Source of the DNA: Planctomycetaceae bacterium
GTDB taxonomy: Bacteria > Planctomycetota > Planctomycetia > Planctomycetales > Planctomycetaceae
Direction of reading: 5' to 3'
DNA: 10,978 nt
NCBI GenBank assembly: GCA_020426085.1
Contig: JAGQQP010000082.1
Location: 1 to 10,978, forward strand
Of the stretch, positions 1-6,985 are shown one piece after another. Numbering within the stretch: position 1 is the stretch's first letter; every line of letters begins with the position of its first letter. The notes beneath the pieces were generated by a model that saw nothing but the letters and a program-made list of their open reading frames with translations, did no database searches and was not told the DNA's origin. A program made the position numbers and the translations under genes.

Positions 1-84
1 CTCCATCAGTTTGAGTCCCTCTTCTCGATTCAGACGTTCGCCGGCAACAGCTTTATCCAGCAGAGATGCAATTTCGGAAGACAA
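1..84 (-). CDS. mqnC: Start of a menaquinone (futalosine pathway) radical-SAM enzyme, probably MqnC; partial
   Basis: Only the first 28 codons lie in the window; the gene continues beyond position 1. Reading from a TTG at 84 gives MSSEIASLLDKAVAGERLNR followed by EEGLKLME. The LLDKAVAGERL..EEGLKLME pattern is the usual N-terminal helix of the paired radical-SAM proteins MqnC (dehypoxanthine futalosine cyclase) and MqnE (aminofutalosine synthase), ahead of the CxxxCxxC cluster motif, which is not visible here. The TTG start is chosen because a strong Shine-Dalgarno-like GAGGGGG (97 to 91) sits six bases upstream and no ATG or GTG fits the conserved start. The gene overlaps the end of mqnA by 32 bases in another frame, suggesting translational coupling. 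MqnC is preferred over MqnE by its adjacency to mqnA, but 28 residues cannot settle this. Confidence 0.72.
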   Translation of the reverse strand, partial: MSSEIASLLDKAVAGERLNREEGLKLME

Positions 85-874
85 GAGGAACCCCCTCGGG
101 CGCTAGTCCCGTTTTAATGGCTAATTCTTGAAACAGCTGCAATCCACAACGCTCTGCGGATCCCAGATAAAAACTCAAATTATTCTTCAGGTAACTTTCG
201 GCCACCGATTCTTCAATGCCCAGCTTCGGCGCTTCCCGGCGGGCAATCTCGTCCAGCAGCGTCACACCTTTATCGCGTGCCTGACACAGCGCCGTTTCCA
301 GCGAACCGGTTTCCTGATCGCGTCGAACCGCCCACATCGCAAACACAAACGGGAGCCCCGTCCACCGTAACCACTCTTCTCCCAGATCCCATGTCGCTGC
401 AAAGCTTGTTTCAGGAGTGTGAATCGCACGATCACCAATCAGTAAAATCGCATCCGCTGTACTGGACTCGATGGTCTTGTCGAGAGGTAAAGGCTCGACT
501 TCCGGATAAACGCCATACTGTTCCGCCAGCATGATGCGAACCAGGGTCGCGCTCGTCCGTGATCCCATATCCAGCGCAAGTCTTTTGATTTGCCCCAGAG
601 GAACCCTGCTATACATCTTGACACTCAAGACCGGTCCCTGCGTTGCGACACAGGCATTGGAAATGATTTCGTATTCGGAACTCCGGATCACTTCAATCGA
701 AGGGATTAATCCCACGTCAATCCGTCCGGCCGCCAGATCATCCGCCAGCAGGCTGGGATAATCCAACATCAGTTCAGCATTATCGGCGAGCTCTTCCAGA
801 TCTTCAATCAAGGGCTTCGAGTTGAGATAGGAGACCGCCCCCACACGAATTGGGGGTGGAATCAAGTCAGACAT
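53..874 (-). CDS. mqnA: Chorismate dehydratase MqnA, menaquinone biosynthesis
   Basis: A 273-residue cytoplasmic enzyme of the usual family length. MqnA removes water from chorismate to give 3-[(1-carboxyvinyl)oxy]benzoate, the first committed step of the futalosine route to menaquinone. The N-terminal RVGAVSYLNSKPL (from residue 10), the DLAAGRIDVGLIPSIEV block and the later TWDLGEEWLRWTGLPFVFAMW block are family hallmarks with a periplasmic-binding-protein-like fold. The frame is open to an ATG at 934, which would add 20 residues, but I place the start at 874: the conserved sequence begins right after it, and a good minus-strand promoter (941-914) lies between the two ATGs, so its transcript would lack the upstream one. 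The Shine-Dalgarno is weak (GGAAATGAAAG, somewhat far upstream). It is the first gene of an operon continuing into probable mqnC. Confidence 0.93.
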   Translation of the reverse strand: MSDLIPPPIRVGAVSYLNSKPLIEDLEELADNAELMLDYPSLLADDLAAGRIDVGLIPSIEVIRSSEYEIISNACVATQGPVLSVKMYSRVPLGQIKRLALDMGSRTSATLVRIMLAEQYGVYPEVEPLPLDKTIESSTADAILLIGDRAIHTPETSFAATWDLGEEWLRWTGLPFVFAMWAVRRDQETGSLETALCQARDKGVTLLDEIARREAPKLGIEESVAESYLKNNLSFYLGSAERCGLQLFQELAIKTGLAPEGVPLVFRNCISAG

Positions 875-913
875 TATCGTTTGGCTTTCATTTCCGGTTG
901 GTTTGTCCAACTT

Positions 914-941
914 ATTATAGCCAGCAATCTTCATCTCGCAA
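914..941 (-). promoter_or_regulatory. Predicted sigma70-type promoter of mqnA
   Basis: On the minus strand, TTGCGA (941-936) is followed by a 16-base spacer and a perfect TATAAT (919-914). Transcription would begin near 907, leaving a leader of about 33 bases before the ATG at 874. This is a pattern match only. It matters because it supports the shorter mqnA start. Confidence 0.5.
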
Positions 942-965
942 TCAGCTCACACTATGGTAATTCAT

Positions 966-983
966 CCAGAGAACGTACTCTGG
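966..983. repeat. Perfect 6-base inverted repeat between mqnA and proC, possible operator
   Basis: CCAGAG and CTCTGG are perfect reverse complements separated by AACGTA. The dyad lies in the divergent region, about 25 bases upstream of the predicted mqnA -35 box. It could be a regulator site for one or both directions, but a dyad of this size can arise by chance. The rest of the 875-1162 gap shows no RNA gene and no convincing proC promoter. Confidence 0.3.
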
Positions 984-1162
984 TGCACATTCTGACTGTA
1001 GGTGTTACAATTCCGTAAGTAACTTGGCATACATTATCTTATTCTAGCAGTTTATGCCCCCTCAATCAGCGAATATCCACTTGAAAATTCAAGGACAGAC
1101 CAAATTTGGCGTCCTTCTGCAGATGATTTCCACAACTACAGGCAGCAGAAAGCAGCATTAGC

Positions 1163-1987
1163 ATGACAGAACAGAGCCTCTCCCAGGTTGGCTTCATCGG
1201 AGCTGGTCGTATGGCAACCGCTCTCGCAGGCGGATTGATTTCATCCGGATTCACAACAAAAGACCATGTCTGCGCCAGCGACACCTATGCAGCCGCCCGG
1301 GAAAAGTTCGTCCAGGAGACTGGCGCCCGCTCTGTAGAATCGAATCAGCAGGTCATGGAACAGTCAGAGATCATCATTCTCTCGGTCAAACCACAGCAGA
1401 TTCCCGACGTCCTGCAGGAAATCAAATCCTCGGTGACCAGCCAGCATCTCCTGATCTCCATTGCCGCCGGCTGCCCGTTGTCTCTGTTTCTGGACACCCT
1501 GGGAAAATCAACTCGCATGATCCGCGTGATGCCCAATACTCCCTGTCTGGTCAAACAGGGAGCCTCGGCTTTCGCGCTTGGCGGACAGGCATCGACAGAA
1601 GATGCGCAACTGGTTGAATCGTTGCTTTCCACCGTAGGTATCGCATTTGAAGTCCCGGAGTCTCAACTTGACGCCGTCACCGGACTGTCAGGCAGCGGCC
1701 CCGCGTATATCTACCAGGTCATCGAAGCCCTCAGTGATGGTGGCGTTCGCGTCGGCCTGCCACGACATATCGCCACGCAACTCGCAGCCCAGACCGTCAA
1801 AGGGGCCGCAGAGATGGTCCTGCAGACAGGCGAACACCCAGGCACACTCAAAGACGCCGTCACCAGCCCCGGCGGAACCACGATCGCTGGAATCCATGCG
1901 CTGGAAGCCGGCGGCCTGAGAAACAGTCTGATGAACGCCGTCAGCGCCGCCACAAATCGCTCCATGGAACTCGGTAAAGGCAAATAA
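1163..1987 (+). CDS. proC: Pyrroline-5-carboxylate reductase ProC
   Basis: A 274-residue cytoplasmic enzyme of normal family length that reduces 1-pyrroline-5-carboxylate to L-proline with NAD(P)H, the last step of proline synthesis. An N-terminal Rossmann fold begins at VGFIGAGRM (residues 9-17) and includes SVKPQ (74-78). MPNTP (123-127) is the conserved link before the helical dimerisation domain. GLSGSGPAY (174-182) and DAVTSPGGTTI (231-241), followed by GIHALE, match the C-terminal P5CR signature. The start at 1163 puts the nucleotide-binding motif at the expected place, although no clear Shine-Dalgarno precedes it (AGCAGAAAGCAGCATTAGC). It stands alone: mqnA diverges upstream, and the next gene starts 222 bases downstream after a stretch with no strong terminator. 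Confidence 0.96.
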   Translation: MTEQSLSQVGFIGAGRMATALAGGLISSGFTTKDHVCASDTYAAAREKFVQETGARSVESNQQVMEQSEIIILSVKPQQIPDVLQEIKSSVTSQHLLISIAAGCPLSLFLDTLGKSTRMIRVMPNTPCLVKQGASAFALGGQASTEDAQLVESLLSTVGIAFEVPESQLDAVTGLSGSGPAYIYQVIEALSDGGVRVGLPRHIATQLAAQTVKGAAEMVLQTGEHPGTLKDAVTSPGGTTIAGIHALEAGGLRNSLMNAVSAATNRSMELGKGK

Positions 1988-2209
1988 AATCCCTGAATAC
2001 ACGTCCGCGTTTTTTGTGACCAGACGATCTTTAATTGATTTAACCCGCTTGTGCTGACTGGGTCCATCTCTCAAAATAAAGAGAGGTCCCTGCTCAGTTT
2101 CAGTGAACTCGTTCCGGCACCTCGTCAGAACTTTCATTTGATGATTAATCCCAGAGGACCTGACAACGCCTCGAATCACCCCCGCCTGCATCCACCGGGA
2201 GATACTACC

Positions 2210-4981
2210 ATGCTGACCCAGTCTGTCCGTGCCACTCTTTTGCTCTCCTGCCTGTTACTAATCAGTCCCACCGCATCACAGGCAGCCGAACATGATTTGA
2301 AGAGTTTTTTATCCCAGCCGATCCTGGAGAAAGATCTTCCCTGGAAAGAAGTGCAGGCCTTCATTGCACCGCGTGTTCCCGGCATGCCGGAAATCAGCTC
2401 TGTTGAGGAATGGGAAAAATACATCTCACAGGTCCGCAGCAACGTTTTGAATAAAGTGGTCTACCGTGGAGAAGCCGCAAAATGGCGGGACTCCAAACTC
2501 AATGTCGTCTGGCTGGAAACCATCGAAGGCGGCCCGGAGTACAAAATCCAGAAATTACGCTTTGAAGCATTGCCCGGCCTGTGGGTGCCCGCACTCCTCT
2601 ACATTCCCAACAACCTGACAGGCAAAGTCCCTGTCGTCATGAATGTGAATGGCCACGATCGCAACGGGAAAGCAGCCGACTACAAACAGGTCCGCTGTAT
2701 CAATCAGGCAAAGCGGGGCATGCTGGCACTCAACATCGAATGGCTGGGCATGGGCCAGTTGAACGTTCCTGGTTTCACACATTACAAGATGAACCAACTG
2801 GACCTGTGTGGTACGAGTGGACTCGCCCCCTTTTATCTGTCGATGAAACGCGGCCTCGATGCCCTCTTATCGCACCCCCATGCGGACCCCCAGCGGGTGG
2901 CGGTCGCCGGTCTTTCCGGCGGTGGCTGGCAGACCATCTTCATCAGTTCGCTCGACGAACGGGTCACTCTGTCCAACCCGGTTGCCGGCTATTCCAGCTT
3001 CCTGACGCGCGTTTATCACACGAAAGACCTGGGGGACTCCGAGCAGACCCCCAACGATCTGGCCGTCTATGCAGACTACACCCATTTAACAGCGATGCGG
3101 GCTCCCCGCCCCACCCTGCTCACCAACAACTCCAAAGACAACTGCTGCTTTGAATCCGGTTATGCACAGCCGCCACTTCTGAAGGCCGCTTTCCCGATCT
3201 TTAAACTCTACGACAAAGAAAATAATCTGCAGAAGCATGTCAACGATGATCCCGGCGATCACAATTTTCTGCAGGACAATCGCGAGGCCCTGTACCGCAT
3301 GCTGTCGGCTCACTTTTCTGAACCGGGAAAACCGCTGCCGGTAAAAGAAATCGAATGTAACGCCGAACTCAAAACAGCAGAGGAACTCAAAGTCGAGTTA
3401 CCCGAAGACAACGCCGACTTCCACACACTGGCGATCAACCTCAGCCGGAGTCTGCCGCGACGTACGAAAGCCTCGCCTGAGAAACAGCGGGCGGCTCTGA
3501 AAAAAATCGTGCACTTCGAACCTGCAGACAAACCACTCGATGCCACACAAACCAGTCAGGCAACAACCGGCAAAACAACTGTCAGCTTCTGGAAACTCAA
3601 GATCGATCAAAACTGGACTGTGCCCGCAGTCGAATTCTCCAACGGTCCCTCTGAGTCCACAACGATCCTCGTGGCTGACGCAGGTCGTAAAGATATGGCA
3701 AAGCAGGTTCAGAAACTGCTGGCACAGGGAGAAACCGTTCTGGCGGTAGACCCTTTCTACTTCGGTGAATCAAAAATCAGCCAGCGCGACTTTCTCTATG
3801 GACTGCTGGTCGCCGCTGTCGGAGAACGGCCACTGGCTATCCAGGCCAGCCAGTTAACATCAATTGCACACTGGTTGCGCGAACAGAAAAAACAGACGTC
3901 CGTGAAAATTCAGTCTGCCGGCCCCCGCAGCAGCCTGTTCACACTCGTTGCAGCTGCCATCAGTCCCGAGAGCTTTTCCGGTGTTGAACTGCAGGGCTCA
4001 CTGGGCTCGCTGAAAGAAGTGATCGAACAGGACCAGTCTGTCAACCAGGCCCCCGAGCTCTTCTGCTTTGGATTGCTGAAACAGTTCGATATTAAAGACC
4101 TCGTCGCGCTGGCTGGAAAAGAGAACGTCAAATTTATTGATCCCAGCGAACGTGTGAAACAGGAACTCTCTCAGGTCCAGGTAAAAAAGGACGTTGATTA
4201 TCTCGGCGAAGGTCGCAGCGAAAAACTGGACCTGTATCTGCCCGATCCTCAATTTCGCAGCGGCCCCTATCCCGCGGTCGTCATCATTCACGGTGGTGGC
4301 TGGCACGGCGGTGATAAAGCAGCCCGACGCGAGTTGAACATCGGAAACAATCTGGCAAAAGCCGGTTATGTCTGCGCCAGTATCAACTATCAACTCGCCA
4401 AAAAGCACTCCCGGTTTACGGATAATCTCAGACAGGTCTGGCCTGGCAATCTGCAGGACTGCAAAACAGCGGTCCGCTATTTAAGAAAACATGCGAAACA
4501 GTACCAGATTGACACCGACCACATTGGCGCGATTGGCGGATCAGCGGGAGGACATCTGGTCGCCATGCTGGCAGTGACCGGCGATGATCCCGAACTCGAT
4601 CCGAAAGGCCCCTATGCCGATTATTCAACAAAGATTCAGGCTGTGGTTCCCATGTACGGCGCACATGACCTGATTACCCTGGCAAAATCACGCGATCTGC
4701 TGGACTCGTTCACGGATGAGGAGAAAGCACTCAGCAGACAGGCTTCTGCCGTCTCGCACCTCACGAAAGACGATCCCCCGTTCCTGATCTTACATGGAAC
4801 AAAGGATACAACCGTTCCTGTAGAACAGTCAAAACTGCTGCAGATGGCCCTTCAGAAAGAAAATATGCCTTCTGAACTGCTGATTATTGAGGGTGCCCCA
4901 CACAGTTTCCATCTGCAACCCAGCCAGCAGGATCTCAGACCTGCCGTGATCGGCTTCTTCGATCGCCACCTGAAACCCTGA
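2210..4981 (+). CDS. Exported multi-domain alpha/beta-hydrolase (acetyl-xylan / feruloyl esterase-like) with three hydrolase-like segments
   Basis: A 923-residue protein, probably exported to act on esters in polysaccharides or plant or algal material; its exact substrate is unknown. The frame is open from 2051, but the ATG at 2210 is chosen because GGGAGA lies seven bases upstream and a signal peptide follows at once (SVRATLLLSCLLLISPTASQA, cleavage near residue 25). Residues about 77-367 form a first hydrolase: elbow GLSGGG with Ser236, probable Asp310 (SKDN) and His351 (GDHNF). Residues about 457-647 resemble a second, degenerate hydrolase whose elbow position reads SAGPRSS (569-575). Residues about 660-923 form a BD-FAE-type esterase: oxyanion motif HGGGW (694-698), GGSAGG with Ser778, Asp866 (HGTKD), His898 (PHSFH). 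Domain types are clear; residue assignments are by eye. It sits alone between proC and the metal operon. Confidence 0.85.
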   Translation: MLTQSVRATLLLSCLLLISPTASQAAEHDLKSFLSQPILEKDLPWKEVQAFIAPRVPGMPEISSVEEWEKYISQVRSNVLNKVVYRGEAAKWRDSKLNVVWLETIEGGPEYKIQKLRFEALPGLWVPALLYIPNNLTGKVPVVMNVNGHDRNGKAADYKQVRCINQAKRGMLALNIEWLGMGQLNVPGFTHYKMNQLDLCGTSGLAPFYLSMKRGLDALLSHPHADPQRVAVAGLSGGGWQTIFISSLDERVTLSNPVAGYSSFLTRVYHTKDLGDSEQTPNDLAVYADYTHLTAMRAPRPTLLTNNSKDNCCFESGYAQPPLLKAAFPIFKLYDKENNLQKHVNDDPGDHNFLQDNREALYRMLSAHFSEPGKPLPVKEIECNAELKTAEELKVELPEDNADFHTLAINLSRSLPRRTKASPEKQRAALKKIVHFEPADKPLDATQTSQATTGKTTVSFWKLKIDQNWTVPAVEFSNGPSESTTILVADAGRKDMAKQVQKLLAQGETVLAVDPFYFGESKISQRDFLYGLLVAAVGERPLAIQASQLTSIAHWLREQKKQTSVKIQSAGPRSSLFTLVAAAISPESFSGVELQGSLGSLKEVIEQDQSVNQAPELFCFGLLKQFDIKDLVALAGKENVKFIDPSERVKQELSQVQVKKDVDYLGEGRSEKLDLYLPDPQFRSGPYPAVVIIHGGGWHGGDKAARRELNIGNNLAKAGYVCASINYQLAKKHSRFTDNLRQVWPGNLQDCKTAVRYLRKHAKQYQIDTDHIGAIGGSAGGHLVAMLAVTGDDPELDPKGPYADYSTKIQAVVPMYGAHDLITLAKSRDLLDSFTDEEKALSRQASAVSHLTKDDPPFLILHGTKDTTVPVEQSKLLQMALQKENMPSELLIIEGAPHSFHLQPSQQDLRPAVIGFFDRHLKP

Positions 4982-5002
4982 GCACAACGCATCCCACTGG
5001 AG

Positions 5003-5030
5003 TTGACACAATCCCGGACTCTGCTAAAAT
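5003..5030 (+). promoter_or_regulatory. Strong sigma70-type promoter of the metal-import operon
   Basis: A perfect -35 TTGACA (5003-5008) and a near-perfect -10 TAAAAT (5025-5030) are separated by 16 bases. Transcription should start near 5037, inside the inverted repeat that follows, giving a leader of about 60 bases before troA. It begins 22 bases after the esterase stop codon, so the operon has its own promoter. Confidence 0.75.
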
Positions 5031-5034
5031 AAAA

Positions 5035-5060
5035 CTAAATGTAGCCTTGGCTACATTTAG
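5035..5060. promoter_or_regulatory. Perfect 26-base inverted repeat, probable operator of a DtxR/MntR/TroR-type metalloregulator
   Basis: The arms CTAAATGTAGCC and GGCTACATTTAG are exact reverse complements around a central TT. The repeat starts four bases after the -10 box and covers the predicted transcription start, the classic position for a repressor. The TAGC...GCTA core with AT-rich flanks resembles, from memory, the MntR box upstream of E. coli mntH, and T. pallidum tro is likewise controlled by a dyad at its promoter. Because the downstream genes import Mn or Zn, a metal-dependent repressor site is the best reading. The same bases could form a 5' stem-loop in the mRNA instead. Zur or Fur sites are alternatives. 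Confidence 0.7.
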
Positions 5061-5099
5061 CGGTCAATTTACACCCACCAGAATTTCTGGAGTTAATCA

Positions 5100-6095
5100 A
5101 TGCGAAAGCTTCTCGCTTTCAGTCTCATACTGAGCCTGCTGGCAGGTTGTCAGTCGAAACAGGATTCGGTTCCCGAAAAGTCTCCTGACCAGCAGCAGTC
5201 ACAGAAACAACCGAATTTTCCGATTCCGGTCGCAGCGACAGTCGGCATGGTGGCAGATCTCGTCAAAAATGTGGGACGTGAATATGTGGCCGTAACGCAA
5301 ATCATGGGTTCGGGCGTCGACCCGCACATGCACAAAGCCAGCCGGGACGATGTGCAGACCATCATGAATTCCGACATGGTCTTCTATTCCGGTCTGATGC
5401 TGGAAGGCAAGATGGCGGACACCCTGATCAAAGTCGCGCGCAGCAAGCCGGTCTTCGCGGTCACCGAGCTGATTGATCCGAAAACACTGCTCGAACCCGA
5501 CGATTTCAACGGGCACTATGACCCCCACGTCTGGATGGATGTCGCGACCTGGTCGCTCTGCGTTGATGCAGTGAAAGATGCCTTGAGCCAGTTTGACCCC
5601 AAACATGCCGCGATCTATCAGAAAAACGCCGACGAATACAAACAGCAACTGGCAACGCTGCATGAATACGGCTTGAAAACCATCAAATCCATCCCGGAAG
5701 ACAGTCGCATTTTAATCACATCACACGATGCCTTTAACTACTTTGGACGCACCTATGGTCTGGAAGTGTTGGGGGTCCAGGGAATTTCGACGGAATCAGA
5801 AGCAGGACTGAAACGGATTAATGAACTCGTCGATCTGCTGGTCTCTAAAAATGTCAAAGCCGTCTTTGTGGAGAGCAGTGTTTCTAAAAAGAACATCACA
5901 GCATTAATCGACGGTGCCAAAGCGCAAGGCCATGAAATTGTGATTGGCGGCGAACTGTTTTCAGACGCCATGGGTGAAGCCGGCAGCTATGAAGGGAGTT
6001 ATATCGGAATGCTGGACCATAATTTCACCACCGTGGCCAGAGCACTCGGCGGCACGGCCCCGGAAAAAGGCATGCAGGACAAATTATCTCCCTGA
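5100..6095 (+). CDS. troA: Metal ABC transporter substrate-binding lipoprotein, TroA-like (Mn/Zn)
   Basis: A 331-residue cluster-9 binding protein, lipid-anchored outside the inner membrane, that captures a divalent metal and delivers it to the permease. MRKLLAFSLILSLLAGC is a lipoprotein signal with lipobox LAGC, lipidated at Cys17. A Gln-rich, polar linker (residues 18-40) precedes the binding fold. The four expected ligands are His76 (VDPHMH), His143 (YDPHVWMD), His209 (TSHDAF) and Asp289 (LFSDAMG). A histidine at the third position, with FVESSVSKKN and GGELFSDAMGEAG, matches Treponema TroA better than PsaA/MntC, which have Glu there; no long His-rich loop of the ZnuA type is seen. Zn and Mn both remain possible. 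The start is supported by GGAG seven bases upstream. It is the first gene of the operon, behind the palindromic operator. Confidence 0.92.
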   Translation: MRKLLAFSLILSLLAGCQSKQDSVPEKSPDQQQSQKQPNFPIPVAATVGMVADLVKNVGREYVAVTQIMGSGVDPHMHKASRDDVQTIMNSDMVFYSGLMLEGKMADTLIKVARSKPVFAVTELIDPKTLLEPDDFNGHYDPHVWMDVATWSLCVDAVKDALSQFDPKHAAIYQKNADEYKQQLATLHEYGLKTIKSIPEDSRILITSHDAFNYFGRTYGLEVLGVQGISTESEAGLKRINELVDLLVSKNVKAVFVESSVSKKNITALIDGAKAQGHEIVIGGELFSDAMGEAGSYEGSYIGMLDHNFTTVARALGGTAPEKGMQDKLSP

Positions 6096-6169
6096 CGCAA
6101 CCCAGCCAACCCACTTCTCGAGCGCAACAGGCTTTTTTCTCTTTCATTCAATGAAATAATTTCAAACTT

Positions 6170-6985
6170 ATGAATATCAGCGAGAGTTCTTTATCAGATC
6201 GGCACAATGCTGCTTCAACTGCTGACATACCGCTCTCTGTCTATGATCTCACAGTCGCCTACCATCGAAAACCGGTGATCTGGGACGTCAGTTTTGACAT
6301 CCCTCCGGGAAAGCTGATCGGCATTATCGGGCCGAACGGCGCGGGAAAAAGTACGCTGCTCAAAGCGATTATGGATCTGATCCCCAAAGCATCCGGGCGG
6401 GTTCAGATCTTCGGCAAACCCTATCAGAAAAACCGGCAACGCGTAGGCTACGTTCCCCAGCGGGAAAGCGTCGACTGGGATTTTCCCGTGGATGCCCTCG
6501 ATGTGGTGACTATGGGTCTTTATAAAGAGATCGGCTGGTGCCTGCCTGTTCGCAAGAAACACAAAGCCCGCGCCATGGAAGCGCTGGAGCGTGTGGGAAT
6601 CGCCGACTATGCCCGGCGCCAGATCAGCCAGCTGTCAGGCGGACAGCAGCAGCGAACCTTTCTGGCCCGCGCGCTGGTCCAGAACGCCGATCTGTATCTG
6701 ATGGACGAACCTTTTGCTGCCGTCGATGCCGCTACCGAAAAAGCCATCGTCCAGATTCTGCAGGAAATGAAAGAAGCCGGCAAGACTGCACTCGTGATCC
6801 ACCACGACCTGCAGACCGTCCCGGAATATTTTGATTATGTCATCCTGCTCAACATGCGGGTGATCGATCACGGCTTGACCGCGGATGTTTTCACGCCGGA
6901 AAATCTGCAGAAAACGTATGGCGGCAGACTGACGCTGCTCGAAGAAGCGACCGAAACAATGCGACGTCGGGAGCAGTCTTTATGA
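6170..6985 (+). CDS. troB: Metal ABC transporter ATP-binding protein, TroB/MntB type
   Basis: A 271-residue cytoplasmic ATPase that powers the metal importer. Walker A is GPNGAGKST (residues 54-62), the Q-loop is at Gln97 (YVPQR), the ABC signature is LSGGQQQR (155-162), Walker B is LYLMDEP (175-181) with D-loop AAVDAAT, and the switch histidine is in VIHHD (209-213). The YVPQRESVDWDFPV segment and GLY....W..P motif are typical of Mn/Zn cluster-9 ATPases. About 20 extra residues precede the usual first strand, so the true start could be slightly downstream. There is no good Shine-Dalgarno ahead of the ATG at 6170; the 74-base gap after troA is AT-rich near its end. The stop codon overlaps the next start in ATGA, suggesting coupled translation with the first permease. 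Confidence 0.93.
   Translation: MNISESSLSDRHNAASTADIPLSVYDLTVAYHRKPVIWDVSFDIPPGKLIGIIGPNGAGKSTLLKAIMDLIPKASGRVQIFGKPYQKNRQRVGYVPQRESVDWDFPVDALDVVTMGLYKEIGWCLPVRKKHKARAMEALERVGIADYARRQISQLSGGQQQRTFLARALVQNADLYLMDEPFAAVDAATEKAIVQILQEMKEAGKTALVIHHDLQTVPEYFDYVILLNMRVIDHGLTADVFTPENLQKTYGGRLTLLEEATETMRRREQSL

Noticed and set aside
875..934. Longer mqnA start at 934
   Set aside because: The extra 20 residues are not family-like, no ribosome site precedes that ATG, and a perfect -10 box lies between the two candidate starts.
1054..1161. A 35-codon open frame (MPPQSANIHLK...) ending one base before the proC start, possible leader peptide
   Set aside because: No ribosome site precedes its ATG, the composition is unremarkable, and it has no proline-rich run that would suggest attenuation. 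It is most likely chance.
2003..2016. Possible proC terminator, a tiny ACG...CGT stem followed by a run of T
   Set aside because: The stem is only three base pairs, too weak to call a terminator.
1688..2191. A 167-codon minus-strand open frame antisense to proC
   Set aside because: It overlaps the conserved C-terminal domain of ProC, has no recognisable motifs and an irregular composition; it is a shadow of the real gene.
2051..2209. Upstream extension of the esterase reading frame to an ATG at 2051
   Set aside because: The added 53 residues would bury the signal peptide inside the protein, while the ATG at 2210 has a good ribosome site and is followed at once by the signal peptide.
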